NCBI RefSeq assembly: GCF_001685025.1
Contig: NZ_MAYU01000012.1
Location: forward strand, 372,001-436,000
Direction of reading: 5' to 3'
DNA length: 64,000 nucleotides
Source of the DNA: Bacillus sp. FJAT-27225
GTDB lineage: Bacteria > Bacillota > Bacilli > Bacillales > Cytobacillaceae
The notes beneath the pieces are model-generated. The model saw only the letters and a list, made by a program, of their open reading frames with translations. It searched no databases and was not told the DNA's origin. Position numbers and translations under genes: made by a program. Positions 18,530-27,295 of this stretch are shown piece by piece. The stretch's first letter is position 1; every line of letters starts with the position of its first letter.

Positions 18530-19585
18530 TTATTTATTCAGAATTCTATTCCACTGATCAATCCATGATTTAAGGTTTTCATTTACGAATAGTGGATCAA
18601 TCTTTTTAGTGCGTTCTGCCACTTCACCATATGTTTTGTTCTTTGCCGTTTCTCCGTCTAGAACAACTTCTTTATTTGATGGTGCTTCATTAATAGACAC
18701 AGCCGTTTTTTCCTGTACTTCCTGGCTTAATCTCCAGTCAATATATTTATAAGCCAAGTCTTTGTTTTTAGAGTTTTTGTTGACGTTGATTGTGTTAAAG
18801 TTTGCGTATGTTCCGGATTGTGGGACGATATATTCAACATTTGGATTTGATTCAGAAATAATCGGAACTGCAAAGTCACCTACAACAGCTGCGACAATTT
18901 CACCTGATTGGAACATGTTTGCTAGATCAGAAGATTTGCTATACGTTTTTACAACATTTGGCGCTAACTTTGTAATCCCTTTAAAGGCCGCTTCTCCATT
19001 ATCAGTTGTAATGTCGACATTCTCGTAATCACTTGCTAAATGAAGCATCGCTGGGCCGAATGTTGAAGCAATGTCAGGAATCGAAATTTTTCCTTTCAAG
19101 GACGGATCCCAAAGGTCTTCCCATTCATCAATTTCCATGCCTGCTGCCTCTTTATTATAAATAATCCCAATACTGTTCAACGTGTATGCAGGGCCAGAAC
19201 CATCTGCAGATAATTCTTTTGCGCTATCGATCAAGTTATCCATATTCGGTACTTTGGTGCTATCAATTTTTTCAAATAAGTCTGCCGCCGCTCCATCAGC
19301 TGCATTGGATTGGGATAGTTCAATGACATCAACCGTTGAGTTTGGGTTGCTTTTCAGTTTTGTAACACGTTCCGAGCTTGTACCCAATTCTAATACAATG
19401 TCTACATTGTATTTTTCTTCAAACGGCTTGAAGACATCTTCCTGCATTTTATCTTCTTCCAGACCAAACGTAGAAACAATCAAGGTTTGTTGATCTTTTT
19501 TTGCAGCAGATTCACCGCCGCCACAAGCAGCCAATATACTAGCCGTTACTAACGTTAAACTTGCCAAGCCTAATTTTTTCTTCAT
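18530..19585 (-). CDS. ABC transporter substrate-binding lipoprotein, PotD-like
   Basis: A 351-residue lipoprotein: signal peptide with lipobox LAAC (Cys near 21), then a periplasmic-binding-protein fold of the iron/polyamine class (LIVSTFGLEEDKMQEDVFKPFEEKY, later GEIVAAVVGDFAVP and YKYIDWRLSQEVQE). AAAGGAGAG precedes the ATG. It is the fourth gene of a permease-permease-ATPase-SBP operon. The class normally binds polyamines, but the guanine riboswitch ahead of the operon suggests a purine-related ligand here. Confidence 0.9.
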   Translation of the reverse strand: MKKKLGLASLTLVTASILAACGGGESAAKKDQQTLIVSTFGLEEDKMQEDVFKPFEEKYNVDIVLELGTSSERVTKLKSNPNSTVDVIELSQSNAADGAAADLFEKIDSTKVPNMDNLIDSAKELSADGSGPAYTLNSIGIIYNKEAAGMEIDEWEDLWDPSLKGKISIPDIASTFGPAMLHLASDYENVDITTDNGEAAFKGITKLAPNVVKTYSKSSDLANMFQSGEIVAAVVGDFAVPIISESNPNVEYIVPQSGTYANFNTINVNKNSKNKDLAYKYIDWRLSQEVQEKTAVSINEAPSNKEVVLDGETAKNKTYGEVAERTKKIDPLFVNENLKSWIDQWNRILNK

Positions 19586-19648
19586 TTTTTTCTCTCCTTT
19601 TGATTGATCCTGTTGTATTTTTTATTTTTCAGCAATTCTCATGATGAA

Positions 19649-20689
19649 TCAAACAACGATAAGTTTATGTGCTGGAATTGATAGGGTAATAGAATCTCCG
19701 ACTTGATAAATGACATCATCCGCTTCATTGACAAGCAATGTACCGATAGAGGTATCAACCTCGTATTGATATGCCTTCCCTAAGAATGTACGGACTTTAA
19801 TCGTCCCGGACACGATGTTATTAGTATTTGATTCAGTGCTTGCTACAATATCGATGTCATCTGGACGAATGGTTCCGGTACGTTTTCCAGTTTCCCATTG
19901 GCGGGTACTTAAGAAAACCGTTCCATCAGCCGCTTTATACTTGCCATCTTGCACTTGAGTTAAATCAAAGAAGTTTTCAAAGCCTATAAAGCGAGCGACG
20001 AACTCCGTTTTTGGGTTTTTATAAATTTCCTCAGGGGTATCGAACTGTTCGATAATCCCTTTATTCATGACAGCGACCTTGTCAGAAATAGAGAAACACT
20101 CTTCTTGGTCATGTGTGACAAATACAGATGTAATCCCTAATTGACTTTGGATACGTTTAATTTCAATCCGCATTGCCACACGCAATTTAGCATCCAGATT
20201 ACTCAATGGTTCATCCAATAATAATAATTTAGGTTCAATTACGAGAGCCCGCGCTAAAGCCACACGCTGTCTTTGGCCGCCCGAGAGTTGTTTTGGATAG
20301 CGGTCACCCAGTTCTTCCAAGCCTGTAATCGCTAAAATATCTTTGACCTTTTTTTCAATCGTGCTCTTTTTTTCTTTGCGTAATTTTAATCCGAACGCGA
20401 CGTTTTCCTTAATGGTGAGATGGGGAAACAAAGCATAGCTTTGGAATACCATACCAAATTCACGCTTATGCACCGGCACCTTTGTCAAGTTTTGATTATC
20501 AACAAGGAATTCACCCTCATTTGGTTGGATCAACCCTGCAATCACACGTAAAGTGGTTGTTTTCCCGCAGCCAGATGGACCTAATAAGGAAACCAATTCG
20601 CCTTTTTCAATTGATAAATTTAAATCCTTTAATATGTTGGTTTGGTTATCATAACTTACACGAATATCTTTTAATTCAACATAGGACAT
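19649..20689 (-). CDS. ABC transporter ATPase, PotA-like
   Basis: A 346-residue ATPase with Walker A LLGPSGCGKTTT, the Q-loop in VFQSYALFPHL, signature LSGGQRQRVALARAL, Walker B LLLLDEPLSNLDAKLR and H-loop VTHDQEE. A C-terminal TOBE-type regulatory domain follows (about 240-346). This is the PotA/FbpC architecture. AGGGGGG precedes the ATG. It powers the two neighbouring permeases. Confidence 0.95.
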   Translation of the reverse strand: MSYVELKDIRVSYDNQTNILKDLNLSIEKGELVSLLGPSGCGKTTTLRVIAGLIQPNEGEFLVDNQNLTKVPVHKREFGMVFQSYALFPHLTIKENVAFGLKLRKEKKSTIEKKVKDILAITGLEELGDRYPKQLSGGQRQRVALARALVIEPKLLLLDEPLSNLDAKLRVAMRIEIKRIQSQLGITSVFVTHDQEECFSISDKVAVMNKGIIEQFDTPEEIYKNPKTEFVARFIGFENFFDLTQVQDGKYKAADGTVFLSTRQWETGKRTGTIRPDDIDIVASTESNTNNIVSGTIKVRTFLGKAYQYEVDTSIGTLLVNEADDVIYQVGDSITLSIPAHKLIVV

Positions 20690-20728
20690 GATGGTTGTCC
20701 CCCCTTTGCTGTTCTATCTTGGCTGTTC

Positions 20729-21508
20729 CTATGAAATACTTGCCAGTCCTAATGTTTTTTCAATAATGTACATGAGGACGATTGTGCCTAGCATTAAAAT
20801 AACCGATAACGCTGATACAGATGGGTCATAATTGTATTCGATATAATTCATTAAGCTCGTTGGCAGCATTGTCACACCGGGGCCTGATAAAAACTGTGAT
20901 ACCGGAATATTGTTAAAAGAATTAATGAATGCCAGCATAAACGAAGCAAAAATACCTGAAGAAATATTCGGTAGTACCACTTTGCTAAATGTTTGTAATT
21001 TCGTGCAGCCTAATGTCCATGATACTTCCTCAATTGAAGTATCTAACTGTTCGATGGCTGAACCTACTACCCGGATGACATAAGGCAAACAAATCAAGAA
21101 ATGACCCAGCAGCAAGCCTTGAATGACCGGAAATTGGAATTGTATAACAATAAATTGATACAAGGAATAGCCAACGACCAAACCCGGTACAATCGTCGGT
21201 GAAAGAAAGAAGCTTTTAATCCAATCACGCCCAAATACGTTGTGGCGCGCCAGTGAATAGGCTGCCGGAATCCCGACTAACAGCGCCAAAACTGTCCCGA
21301 AAAAAGCGATTTGCAAACTAAGAAGGAAGCTGTCCACAAACGACTCGGTGCTAAATACCTTGCTGTACCAGTCAAGAGTAAAACCTTCAATTGGGAATTG
21401 AATCGTTGAATTTGTTCCAAAAGAGGTTATGACAATAATAAGTAATGGAATAAATAGAAACGCAAATACCAAACCCGCAAAGATTTTTAAGCCAATTTGT
21501 TTACGCAC
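20729..21508 (-). CDS. ABC transporter permease, PotC-like
   Basis: A 259-residue, six-helix permease. The EAA loop is EEVSWTLGCTKLQTFSKVVLPNISSGI, which contacts the ATPase. It starts at GTG and overlaps the upstream permease gene by 8 bases, so the two are translationally coupled. Second permease of the riboswitch-linked transporter. Confidence 0.92.
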   Translation of the reverse strand: MRKQIGLKIFAGLVFAFLFIPLLIIVITSFGTNSTIQFPIEGFTLDWYSKVFSTESFVDSFLLSLQIAFFGTVLALLVGIPAAYSLARHNVFGRDWIKSFFLSPTIVPGLVVGYSLYQFIVIQFQFPVIQGLLLGHFLICLPYVIRVVGSAIEQLDTSIEEVSWTLGCTKLQTFSKVVLPNISSGIFASFMLAFINSFNNIPVSQFLSGPGVTMLPTSLMNYIEYNYDPSVSALSVILMLGTIVLMYIIEKTLGLASIS

Positions 21509-22337
21509 TTACCTCACCTCTCTTATCCATGCGCCTGGCAACCATGTTAAACAACTTCATAACGATTAGAGTTGCTACAATCATAATCAATGCAATGACA
21601 CTTGCACCTTGCCAGTTGCCTAATGCAGTTGCATTCTGATACAGGAATGTAGAAAGCATGATATTTCGGTTTCCACCTAATAGTTGTGGAGTCGTATAGG
21701 CTGTCATTGTTCCTGTGAAAACCAATATACTGCCAACAATGATCCCTGGCACACTTAACGGCAATATGACCTTGATAAAAGCAATAAAGCGATTGGCACC
21801 TAAGGTTTCTGCCGCTTCCATAATTTCGGTTTCAATATTTTCTAAAATCCCAACTAAGGTTATGATCATTAAGGGCAAGAATAGATATACTGATCCAACC
21901 ACAATCGCGAATTCTGTATAAAGCAAGGTAAGCGGTTTGGTAATCAAGCCTGCGCTCATTAAGAGATTATTTGCAACACCGTCTTGTCCTAGAATGGTAA
22001 TCCATGCGAAACTTCGTACAACCGAATTGGTTAGTAACGGAAACAATGTTAAAGACATCAACAGGCCGCGCCACTTCTTCGGACTCTGGGAAATATAGTA
22101 AGCAGTTGGAACTCCTAAGGCTACGCATATCAACGTCACAACCAGTGAAATTTTTATCGTCCGCCAAAAAATGCCCATATTATAATCATCCATGAAGAAT
22201 GCAGTATAATTGGCGAGGGTAAATCCTCCATCAAAGAAGGTGGGAAAAATAATTGATATCAAAGGCAATACCAAGAATAAAATCAACAGAATTATACCTG
22301 GAGCCAAGATGATATAAGGGAATCTTCTTTGTTTCAT
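21501..22337 (-). CDS. ABC transporter permease, PotB-like
   Basis: A 278-residue, six-helix permease with EAA loop MEAAETLGANRFIAFIKVILPLSVPG. I chose the ATG at 22337 because GTGAGG lies 7 bases upstream; an in-frame GTG exists at 22349. It is the first structural gene after the guanine riboswitch leader, which ends about 290 bases upstream. Confidence 0.92.
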   Translation of the reverse strand: MKQRRFPYIILAPGIILLILFLVLPLISIIFPTFFDGGFTLANYTAFFMDDYNMGIFWRTIKISLVVTLICVALGVPTAYYISQSPKKWRGLLMSLTLFPLLTNSVVRSFAWITILGQDGVANNLLMSAGLITKPLTLLYTEFAIVVGSVYLFLPLMIITLVGILENIETEIMEAAETLGANRFIAFIKVILPLSVPGIIVGSILVFTGTMTAYTTPQLLGGNRNIMLSTFLYQNATALGNWQGASVIALIMIVATLIVMKLFNMVARRMDKRGEVSA

Positions 22338-22625
22338 GTCTGGCCTCACTTTCCATTTTTTAAAACGGTATTATTAAATGATGATGAACAACGCGTAGCA
22401 ATAACCCTTAGCTAATACAAAAAGGTCCAGGAAGCATAAATGTGAATATTTTCATTTAACTAATAATCAATGTTCGTATTTTTACGAAAAAACGAGTAAA
22501 AAAATTATGTGTAAGTAAAAATGTCCAAGAAATATACCATTTGACATCTTCCTACTTGCACAACTATTCCCACAGAAAACTGTTAAATTGAGAATTACCT
22601 AACCTTATGTTTGTATAAATTCACT

Positions 22626-22680
22626 AAAAAAGCCCAAGATATATTGTACGCTCTGATGAGTGAACAATATATCTTGGGCT
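22626..22680 (-). terminator. Riboswitch-controlled terminator
   Basis: On the reverse strand a perfect 17-bp stem (AGCCCAAGATATATTGT with ACAATATATCTTGGGCT, 22680-22664 and 22647-22631) with a 16-base loop is followed by five more T after the stem. The loop carries CACTCAT (22662-22656), identical to the aptamer's 5' P1 strand, so it can pair with the 3' P1 strand ATGAGTG when no ligand is bound. Confidence 0.9.
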
Positions 22681-22733
22681 CCCAATTCAAATTGGTCTCT
22701 TCTCTATAAAAGAATTAAACACAAGTATATCGA

Positions 22734-22803
22734 CACTCATAGTCGAAACCTTTACGGGGTTCGGTAGAAACTTGCAGGCCATATCCCTGCGATTATATGA
22801 GTG
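22734..22803 (-). promoter_or_regulatory. Guanine-class purine riboswitch aptamer
   Basis: The reverse strand aligns base for base over most of its length with the B. subtilis xpt aptamer. P1 is CACTCAT/ATGAGTG; J1/2 ATAAT, P2 GCAGG/CCTGC, J2/3 GTTTCTACC and L3 CCGTAAA follow, and P3 carries one extra T. The specificity base in J3/1 is C (GACTATG), which pairs with guanine or hypoxanthine; adenine riboswitches have T there. With the downstream terminator it should switch the PotBCAD-like genes off when guanine is plentiful. Confidence 0.95.
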
Positions 22804-22828
22804 AAACTATTTATTTGATTGCTAGTCG

Positions 22829-22837
22829 ATTATATCA
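22829..22837 (-). promoter_or_regulatory. Extended -10 promoter ahead of the riboswitch
   Basis: The reverse strand reads TGATATAAT, an extended -10 (TGnTATAAT), which puts transcript initiation near 22822, about 20 bases before the aptamer. The -35 region is only T-rich. Confidence 0.55.
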
Positions 22838-23339
22838 GGAAATTCACCATAAAAAAAGGTATTTTAATATAATTAATTAATCATAATATTTTAAATATAA
22901 AAGAAATAAATCGAAAATAATGGTTCCCATAAAACTAGGCAAAAATGAGGTGATGTTGATGGAGGTTAAATACACACTAGAATTTAAAACTCAAACGAGC
23001 CAGATGACCTGAGTGAAAAAAAGACCACAAGGGAGATTGCCTCCTCTAATGGAATCGATATCAACTGGAGCTGCCAATGGAGGAACACTTTTCTAGACAA
23101 TAGAGGATGTCAACCATCCACGAGGAATCATCGATACCACATAAAAAGCCTACTCGTAACAACGTCCAAATAACAATTACTTGAAACTAGAAAAATGTAG
23201 TAGAGGTAGCCAACTCAGAATGAAAAAAAATAGTAATTTAAATTCTTAAGTTACCCTCTGGATAAAGGCAGGCAATATAGTCCTAAATTTTATCAGCCTT
23301 CAACTCCTTTGTTGCTTCCACAAAGTGAAACTGACAAAT
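22838..23339. other. Gene-free region, possible mobile-element debris
   Basis: About 500 bp with no intact gene. Around 22959 a GGAGGT-like ATG frame starts VKYTLEFKTQ and stops after 17 codons. It is faintly like the start of a transposase but too short to assign. The rest is AT-rich with no clear structure. Confidence 0.35.
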
Positions 23340-23961
23340 TCATTTTTCAAAACCTCCAAGGCTTTTACGTATCATACTTGTTCCTAAAACTGTCGCTGGA
23401 AAGAGTATCAGTACAGCCGCTGTAAAAAACTCAAAAGCGAAAGAAACCACTCCGAATTGATAAATACAGTCCTTTCCACTCTATTCAAAATAGCCAATGA
23501 AGTAGCAAAAATCACTACGGCGGTAACAGATCCTATTATGTATGCCTTTAGGCTATTTACTTTTCTTAGCTTAGGTGAAGATAGCAAAAGAGACAAGATA
23601 AAGAATGTGCCCGCAGCAGCGAAATACATGAGAATGGTAAACTGCAAAAAGTTTACCTGCTCCTTGATTTCACCCTCATGGACTCCAACAATATACATTG
23701 CATTCGACGTTAGCAGCAGATGAACACTGATGATAAGAAGGAACAGAAAAATATATCTTCCATATTTGATCCAGTTTTCAAATTTTAATTGTTTCACCAA
23801 TAAAGACCAAAAACAAAAAGAGCAGCAGAACTGATAACAATTAAAACAATACTAATTTTCAACCACAATGGCAGGATCGAGAATGACTGTAAACTTAATA
23901 GTGATATAAATAGACTGAAAATAGAAAAGGTTACTGTTATAAGGCGCAAATTCTTTTTCAT
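23340..23961 (-). pseudogene. Frameshifted paralogue of the 59638-60261 membrane protein
   Basis: Three reading frames, read in order, rebuild a full-length copy of the intact 207-residue protein at 59638-60261. The first runs from ATG 23961 (MKKNLRLITVTF…LQSFSILPLWLKI) and ends at a stop near 23800. The second covers 23800 to 23408 (LVKQLKFENW…KVNSLKAYIIGSVTAVV). The third resumes near 23420 (LILFPATVLGTSMIRKSL) and stops at 23340. Frameshifts therefore fall near 23803 and near 23420. The protein had about five transmembrane segments and no known function. This copy is a decayed duplicate unless both shifts are sequencing errors. Confidence 0.8.
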
Positions 23962-24093
23962 AACTCCCGGCTTTCGAACAGCGGTCGTGTTTTACTGGTT
24001 TTTATCCTAGTTCCCCCCTTCCCTTCTCCTCACCCTATCACTACTAGATGAGGCAACCTTTTTACTGTTACTGTTTAAACCTTTTCCAGTTTA

Positions 24094-24666
24094 CTATAAG
24101 TTAAAGGTCTTCAAACATATTATAGAAATAACATAAGCTGCAAGGCTGGGAACAATGAGAGAGGAAACCGGAAAATGTATCATTACAGCTATTGTACCAA
24201 TGAATAGGAGAATGCATAAAATGGTGAACGGAAGAAATCTCACCGAAAAGTACAATGACTTTTGCATCAATTCAATAAATCTTGTCTGGTAATGGACCAT
24301 AACCGGAAAAATATAAACCGTCATAAAAGTTAGAATAATTCCCAAGGCTATTAAAAGAAGAGTTAATGTAACCTTCCAATAACCAACGGCAATTACTAGA
24401 TTGATATATGCGCTAGCCGCGTAAATGGCCCAGATAATACCGAAAAGGAGACTATGTTTAAAATTTTCTTTGAATAGTTCAAAGAAAACACGAATTACGC
24501 TTGTTTCCTTATTTTTTATCCAACTTCTTATTACCCCGAACATTGCTGCCGTTGCCGGTAAGAGAATAATCACAGGCATACTCAGTAACAACCACAATAA
24601 ATTTAAGAGAAGGAAATTCGAGATTTTTTCAAAAATATAATAGTATTTACTATGCAAGAAGTTCAT
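24094..24666 (-). CDS. YesL-like DUF624 membrane protein
   Basis: A 190-residue membrane protein with five hydrophobic segments and the DUF624 features: an N-terminal LLWLLLSMPVIILLPATAAMFGVIR helix pair and a central MVHYQTRFIELMQKS loop. Family members usually lie beside sugar ABC transporters and two-component systems for complex carbohydrates; their role is unknown. The ATG at 24666 has AGGGTG 8 bases upstream and is preferred over a GTG at 24675. A terminator separates it from the GntR gene. Confidence 0.85.
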   Translation of the reverse strand: MNFLHSKYYYIFEKISNFLLLNLLWLLLSMPVIILLPATAAMFGVIRSWIKNKETSVIRVFFELFKENFKHSLLFGIIWAIYAASAYINLVIAVGYWKVTLTLLLIALGIILTFMTVYIFPVMVHYQTRFIELMQKSLYFSVRFLPFTILCILLFIGTIAVMIHFPVSSLIVPSLAAYVISIICLKTFNL

Positions 24667-24710
24667 GAGCGTCACCCTAGTGTTTTTGCCACAGAATCTT
24701 TTTTTTTACA

Positions 24711-24742
24711 AAAAAGTGGCCTCCTTAATAAGGATACCACTT
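24711..24742 (-). terminator. Terminator after the GntR gene
   Basis: The reverse strand forms AAGTGG-N3-CCTT-loop-AAGG-N3-CCACTT, followed by TTTT and another T-rich run. It closes the URO-D/ABC/GntR operon. Confidence 0.8.
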
Positions 24743-24759
24743 CTTACTTCTTGATGGAC

Positions 24760-25422
24760 CTAGTTATTAAAGTTCCGCATCTTATACGGGGATATAGCAC
24801 GAAAGGCTAAAATATCTTCCTCCAGTTTCTGCCTTGCCACATTGAATTGCCTTTTCTCCAAGTTGGCAACAAACTCATGATGCAAAACAATATCTAAATC
24901 AAAAGGCTGATTTCCCTGCTGATTCCAATAACATTGCGCATAGGCACGCCCTAAAATTTTCAATGTTTTTTCTAGGAGTTCCTTTACCCAAGCATTGCCT
25001 GAAAAGCTATTTAACAATAAATGAAACTGCAGGTTATTGTTCCAATGTGTCCAAATATCTCCACGAATCCGGGTTTTGTCACTCTGACCCGAAAAATCTT
25101 TTAATTTTTGTATCCAATCATCGTTAAAACGGGGGACAATCCTGTCAAAGCTGGAAAGCTCCAGTATCAATCTCGCCTCGATGGCCTCTTCAATATCGTT
25201 TTGGTCCAGCTGCACAATCCGATAGCCATACCTTGGCATACTTTCCAAAACCTTTTCATTCCCGAGCTCCACAAGTGCTTCACGAATCGTCGTTTTACTT
25301 ACTTGAAACATTTCAATAAGCTGTTTTTCAGTAATAATACTATTAACTGGAAAGTTGCCAGTTAAGATTTCTGTGTAAATTTTATTATGGATTTCTGTCT
25401 TTAAAGAATTATTTTTTTTCAT
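24760..25422 (-). CDS. GntR-family regulator, FadR/FCD subgroup
   Basis: A 220-residue regulator. An N-terminal winged helix (about 8-70) has the pattern LTGNFPVNSIITEKQLIE…VSKTTIREALVELGNEKVLE. It is followed by an all-helical FCD-type effector domain with EEAIEARLILELSSFD and a metal-site-like His (HHEFVANLEKRQ). AGGAG precedes the ATG. It is the last gene of the URO-D/ABC operon and is the natural candidate to control the palindromic promoter at 29689-29729; that link is inferred. Confidence 0.88.
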   Translation of the reverse strand: MKKNNSLKTEIHNKIYTEILTGNFPVNSIITEKQLIEMFQVSKTTIREALVELGNEKVLESMPRYGYRIVQLDQNDIEEAIEARLILELSSFDRIVPRFNDDWIQKLKDFSGQSDKTRIRGDIWTHWNNNLQFHLLLNSFSGNAWVKELLEKTLKILGRAYAQCYWNQQGNQPFDLDIVLHHEFVANLEKRQFNVARQKLEEDILAFRAISPYKMRNFNN

Positions 25423-25445
25423 TTAATTGTATACTCCTTTGAGTT

Positions 25446-26306
25446 TTACCCCTTTACTGCACCTGCGGTAATTTCCTCCTTTTGAAAACGTTGAAAAATA
25501 AAATACAAAATGATAATAGGTACAACAGCCAGTGTTGTCCCAGCCATAATAACAGGCCATGGTGTTGATAGGCCTTCACTTACAGGTAATAAAGAGATTG
25601 AGACCATTAAAGTGAATTTCTCTTGGGAACGCAGGAAAATTAACGGCCAGAAGAAATCATTCCACCGCGTGATCAATGTAAGTGTTGCCCATGCTGCTAA
25701 TCCCGGCTGAATAATCGGCAAAATGATCCGCCAAAATATTTTAAAATCAGAACAGCCATCTATCCGCGCTGCTTCGAGAATTTCGTCCGGAACCCCTTCA
25801 ATATATTGTCTCATATAAAAAATGCCTATCGCCGTAGCTGCTTTTGGAATAATGAGCGCCCAAAGGCTATTCACTAAATCTAAATTCCGCATGACGACAA
25901 ATAGGGGAATCACTCCCACTTCAAGGGGAACTAACATCGTCGCAATTACAAGATAGAATAAGACATTGCGCCCCGGGAATCGAAACTTGGCGAATCCATA
26001 GCCGGCAAGCGCACAGAAAAACAATGTTGATGCTGTACCAACCAAAGTCGTAAACAAGCTATTAAACATGTGCTTAAAGATTGGAATAAGTTCCGCTACT
26101 GCAGCAAAATTATCGAAAGTTGCATTTTTGAGATTAATGGCTTTAAATCCGGCGACGCTTTCTGAAACCGGATTAAGCGCTATCGCAATCATCCAAATGA
26201 CTGGAAAAATACATATTATGGTAACAGCGGTCAATAGAGAATATACCACAAAGTTGGTTATTCTTCTATCCCAAGTTGTGTTCCTTCTTTTGCTGGTCAT
26301 ATACAT
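25446..26306 (-). CDS. Carbohydrate ABC permease, MalG-type
   Basis: A 286-residue, six-helix permease of the CUT1 sugar family. The EAA loop is EILEAARIDGCSDFKIFWRIILPIIQPGL. GGGAGGT precedes the start, 18 bp after the partner permease gene. No ATPase is encoded in the operon, so a shared MsmX-type ATPase probably powers it, as is known for CUT1 systems in Bacillus. Confidence 0.92.
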   Translation of the reverse strand: MYMTSKRRNTTWDRRITNFVVYSLLTAVTIICIFPVIWMIAIALNPVSESVAGFKAINLKNATFDNFAAVAELIPIFKHMFNSLFTTLVGTASTLFFCALAGYGFAKFRFPGRNVLFYLVIATMLVPLEVGVIPLFVVMRNLDLVNSLWALIIPKAATAIGIFYMRQYIEGVPDEILEAARIDGCSDFKIFWRIILPIIQPGLAAWATLTLITRWNDFFWPLIFLRSQEKFTLMVSISLLPVSEGLSTPWPVIMAGTTLAVVPIIILYFIFQRFQKEEITAGAVKG

Positions 26307-26324
26307 ACCAGAAGCTAACCTCCC

Positions 26325-27206
26325 TTATAATCCGCCCCTTTTTCTCATTAACACCAGCTGAATCACCGAAAGTACAATCAAAATGATTGTCAGGATATAG
26401 CCGATGGCGGCCGCATATCCAAATTTGAAGAGCTTAAAGCTGCTTTCATACATATACTGAAATAAGGAAATATTTGATGTACCTGGCCCCTTCAATATAT
26501 ACGGCTCCGTAAAAATATTCCACGAATCAACGGTAATGGTAATGAAACAGAATAATAGAATGCCACCTAAAGAAGGCAGAGTAATTTTGAAAAATTGTTG
26601 AAACACGTTGGCTCCATCTATTCTAGCTGCTTCATAGTATTCAGTTGGAATCGTCATTAAACCGGATAAAATTATCAAAGTAAACCAAGGGGTATGACGC
26701 CAAACATTTAAGACAATAACTGGAATTTTGGATAACGATAAACTGGTCAGCCACTGGACGGAATTGAATCCAAATAAACCTGCTATTTCATTAATAATTC
26801 CTGAATTTTCATCGAACATAATATTAAAAATCAGGCCCATTGCCACGGTTGCACACACATAAGGGAAAAAAGTCATACTTTGAAAAAACCGCCTGGCCCT
26901 TAGGTTTTTATAATTCAGCAGGACTGAAATGAGTAAGGCCAGTGGAATAATGGATAATAGGGCAGTAATCCAATAAATAAAGGTGTTTTTTACTGCATCC
27001 CAAAACATATAATCTTTCATTAATAGTTTATAGTTAGCGAAACCGATATCTTTCGGTTCGCCTATGCCGTTCCATTCAGTAAAACTAATCCGAAACGTCT
27101 CAACCATTGGGTATAGTTGAAATACGAAAAACAGGATAAAAAATGGAGAGATAAATAAATAAGGATTACGATGTTTACTAATCTTTTTAATCGAGTTTAC
27201 TATCAC
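26325..27206 (-). CDS. Carbohydrate ABC permease, MalF-type
   Basis: A 293-residue, six-helix permease. The EAA loop is TEYYEAARIDGANVFQQFFKITLPSLGGI, and the N-terminus has the FFVFQLYPMVETFRISFTEWNG pattern common in MalF/UgpA-type proteins. The start is GTG with GGGGGGCGGG upstream. It pairs with the MalG-type gene that follows. Confidence 0.92.
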   Translation of the reverse strand: MIVNSIKKISKHRNPYLFISPFFILFFVFQLYPMVETFRISFTEWNGIGEPKDIGFANYKLLMKDYMFWDAVKNTFIYWITALLSIIPLALLISVLLNYKNLRARRFFQSMTFFPYVCATVAMGLIFNIMFDENSGIINEIAGLFGFNSVQWLTSLSLSKIPVIVLNVWRHTPWFTLIILSGLMTIPTEYYEAARIDGANVFQQFFKITLPSLGGILLFCFITITVDSWNIFTEPYILKGPGTSNISLFQYMYESSFKLFKFGYAAAIGYILTIILIVLSVIQLVLMRKRGGL

Positions 27207-27295
27207 TCTAATCCCGCCCCCCTTTCTTAAGGTTATAAAGGGAAAGAGCTATCTATAGGCAACTATATCTAGCTCTTATTAAAATTTTATTCTAT

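Noticed and set aside
18530-22337. Naming the transporter potABCD and assigning polyamine uptake
   Set aside because: The fold class fits, but the guanine riboswitch and neighbouring deaminases argue for a different ligand, so only Pot-like is used.
22959-23012. Possible transposase start (VKYTLEFKTQ)
   Set aside because: It stops after 17 codons, and no further transposase-like segments or terminal repeats were seen.
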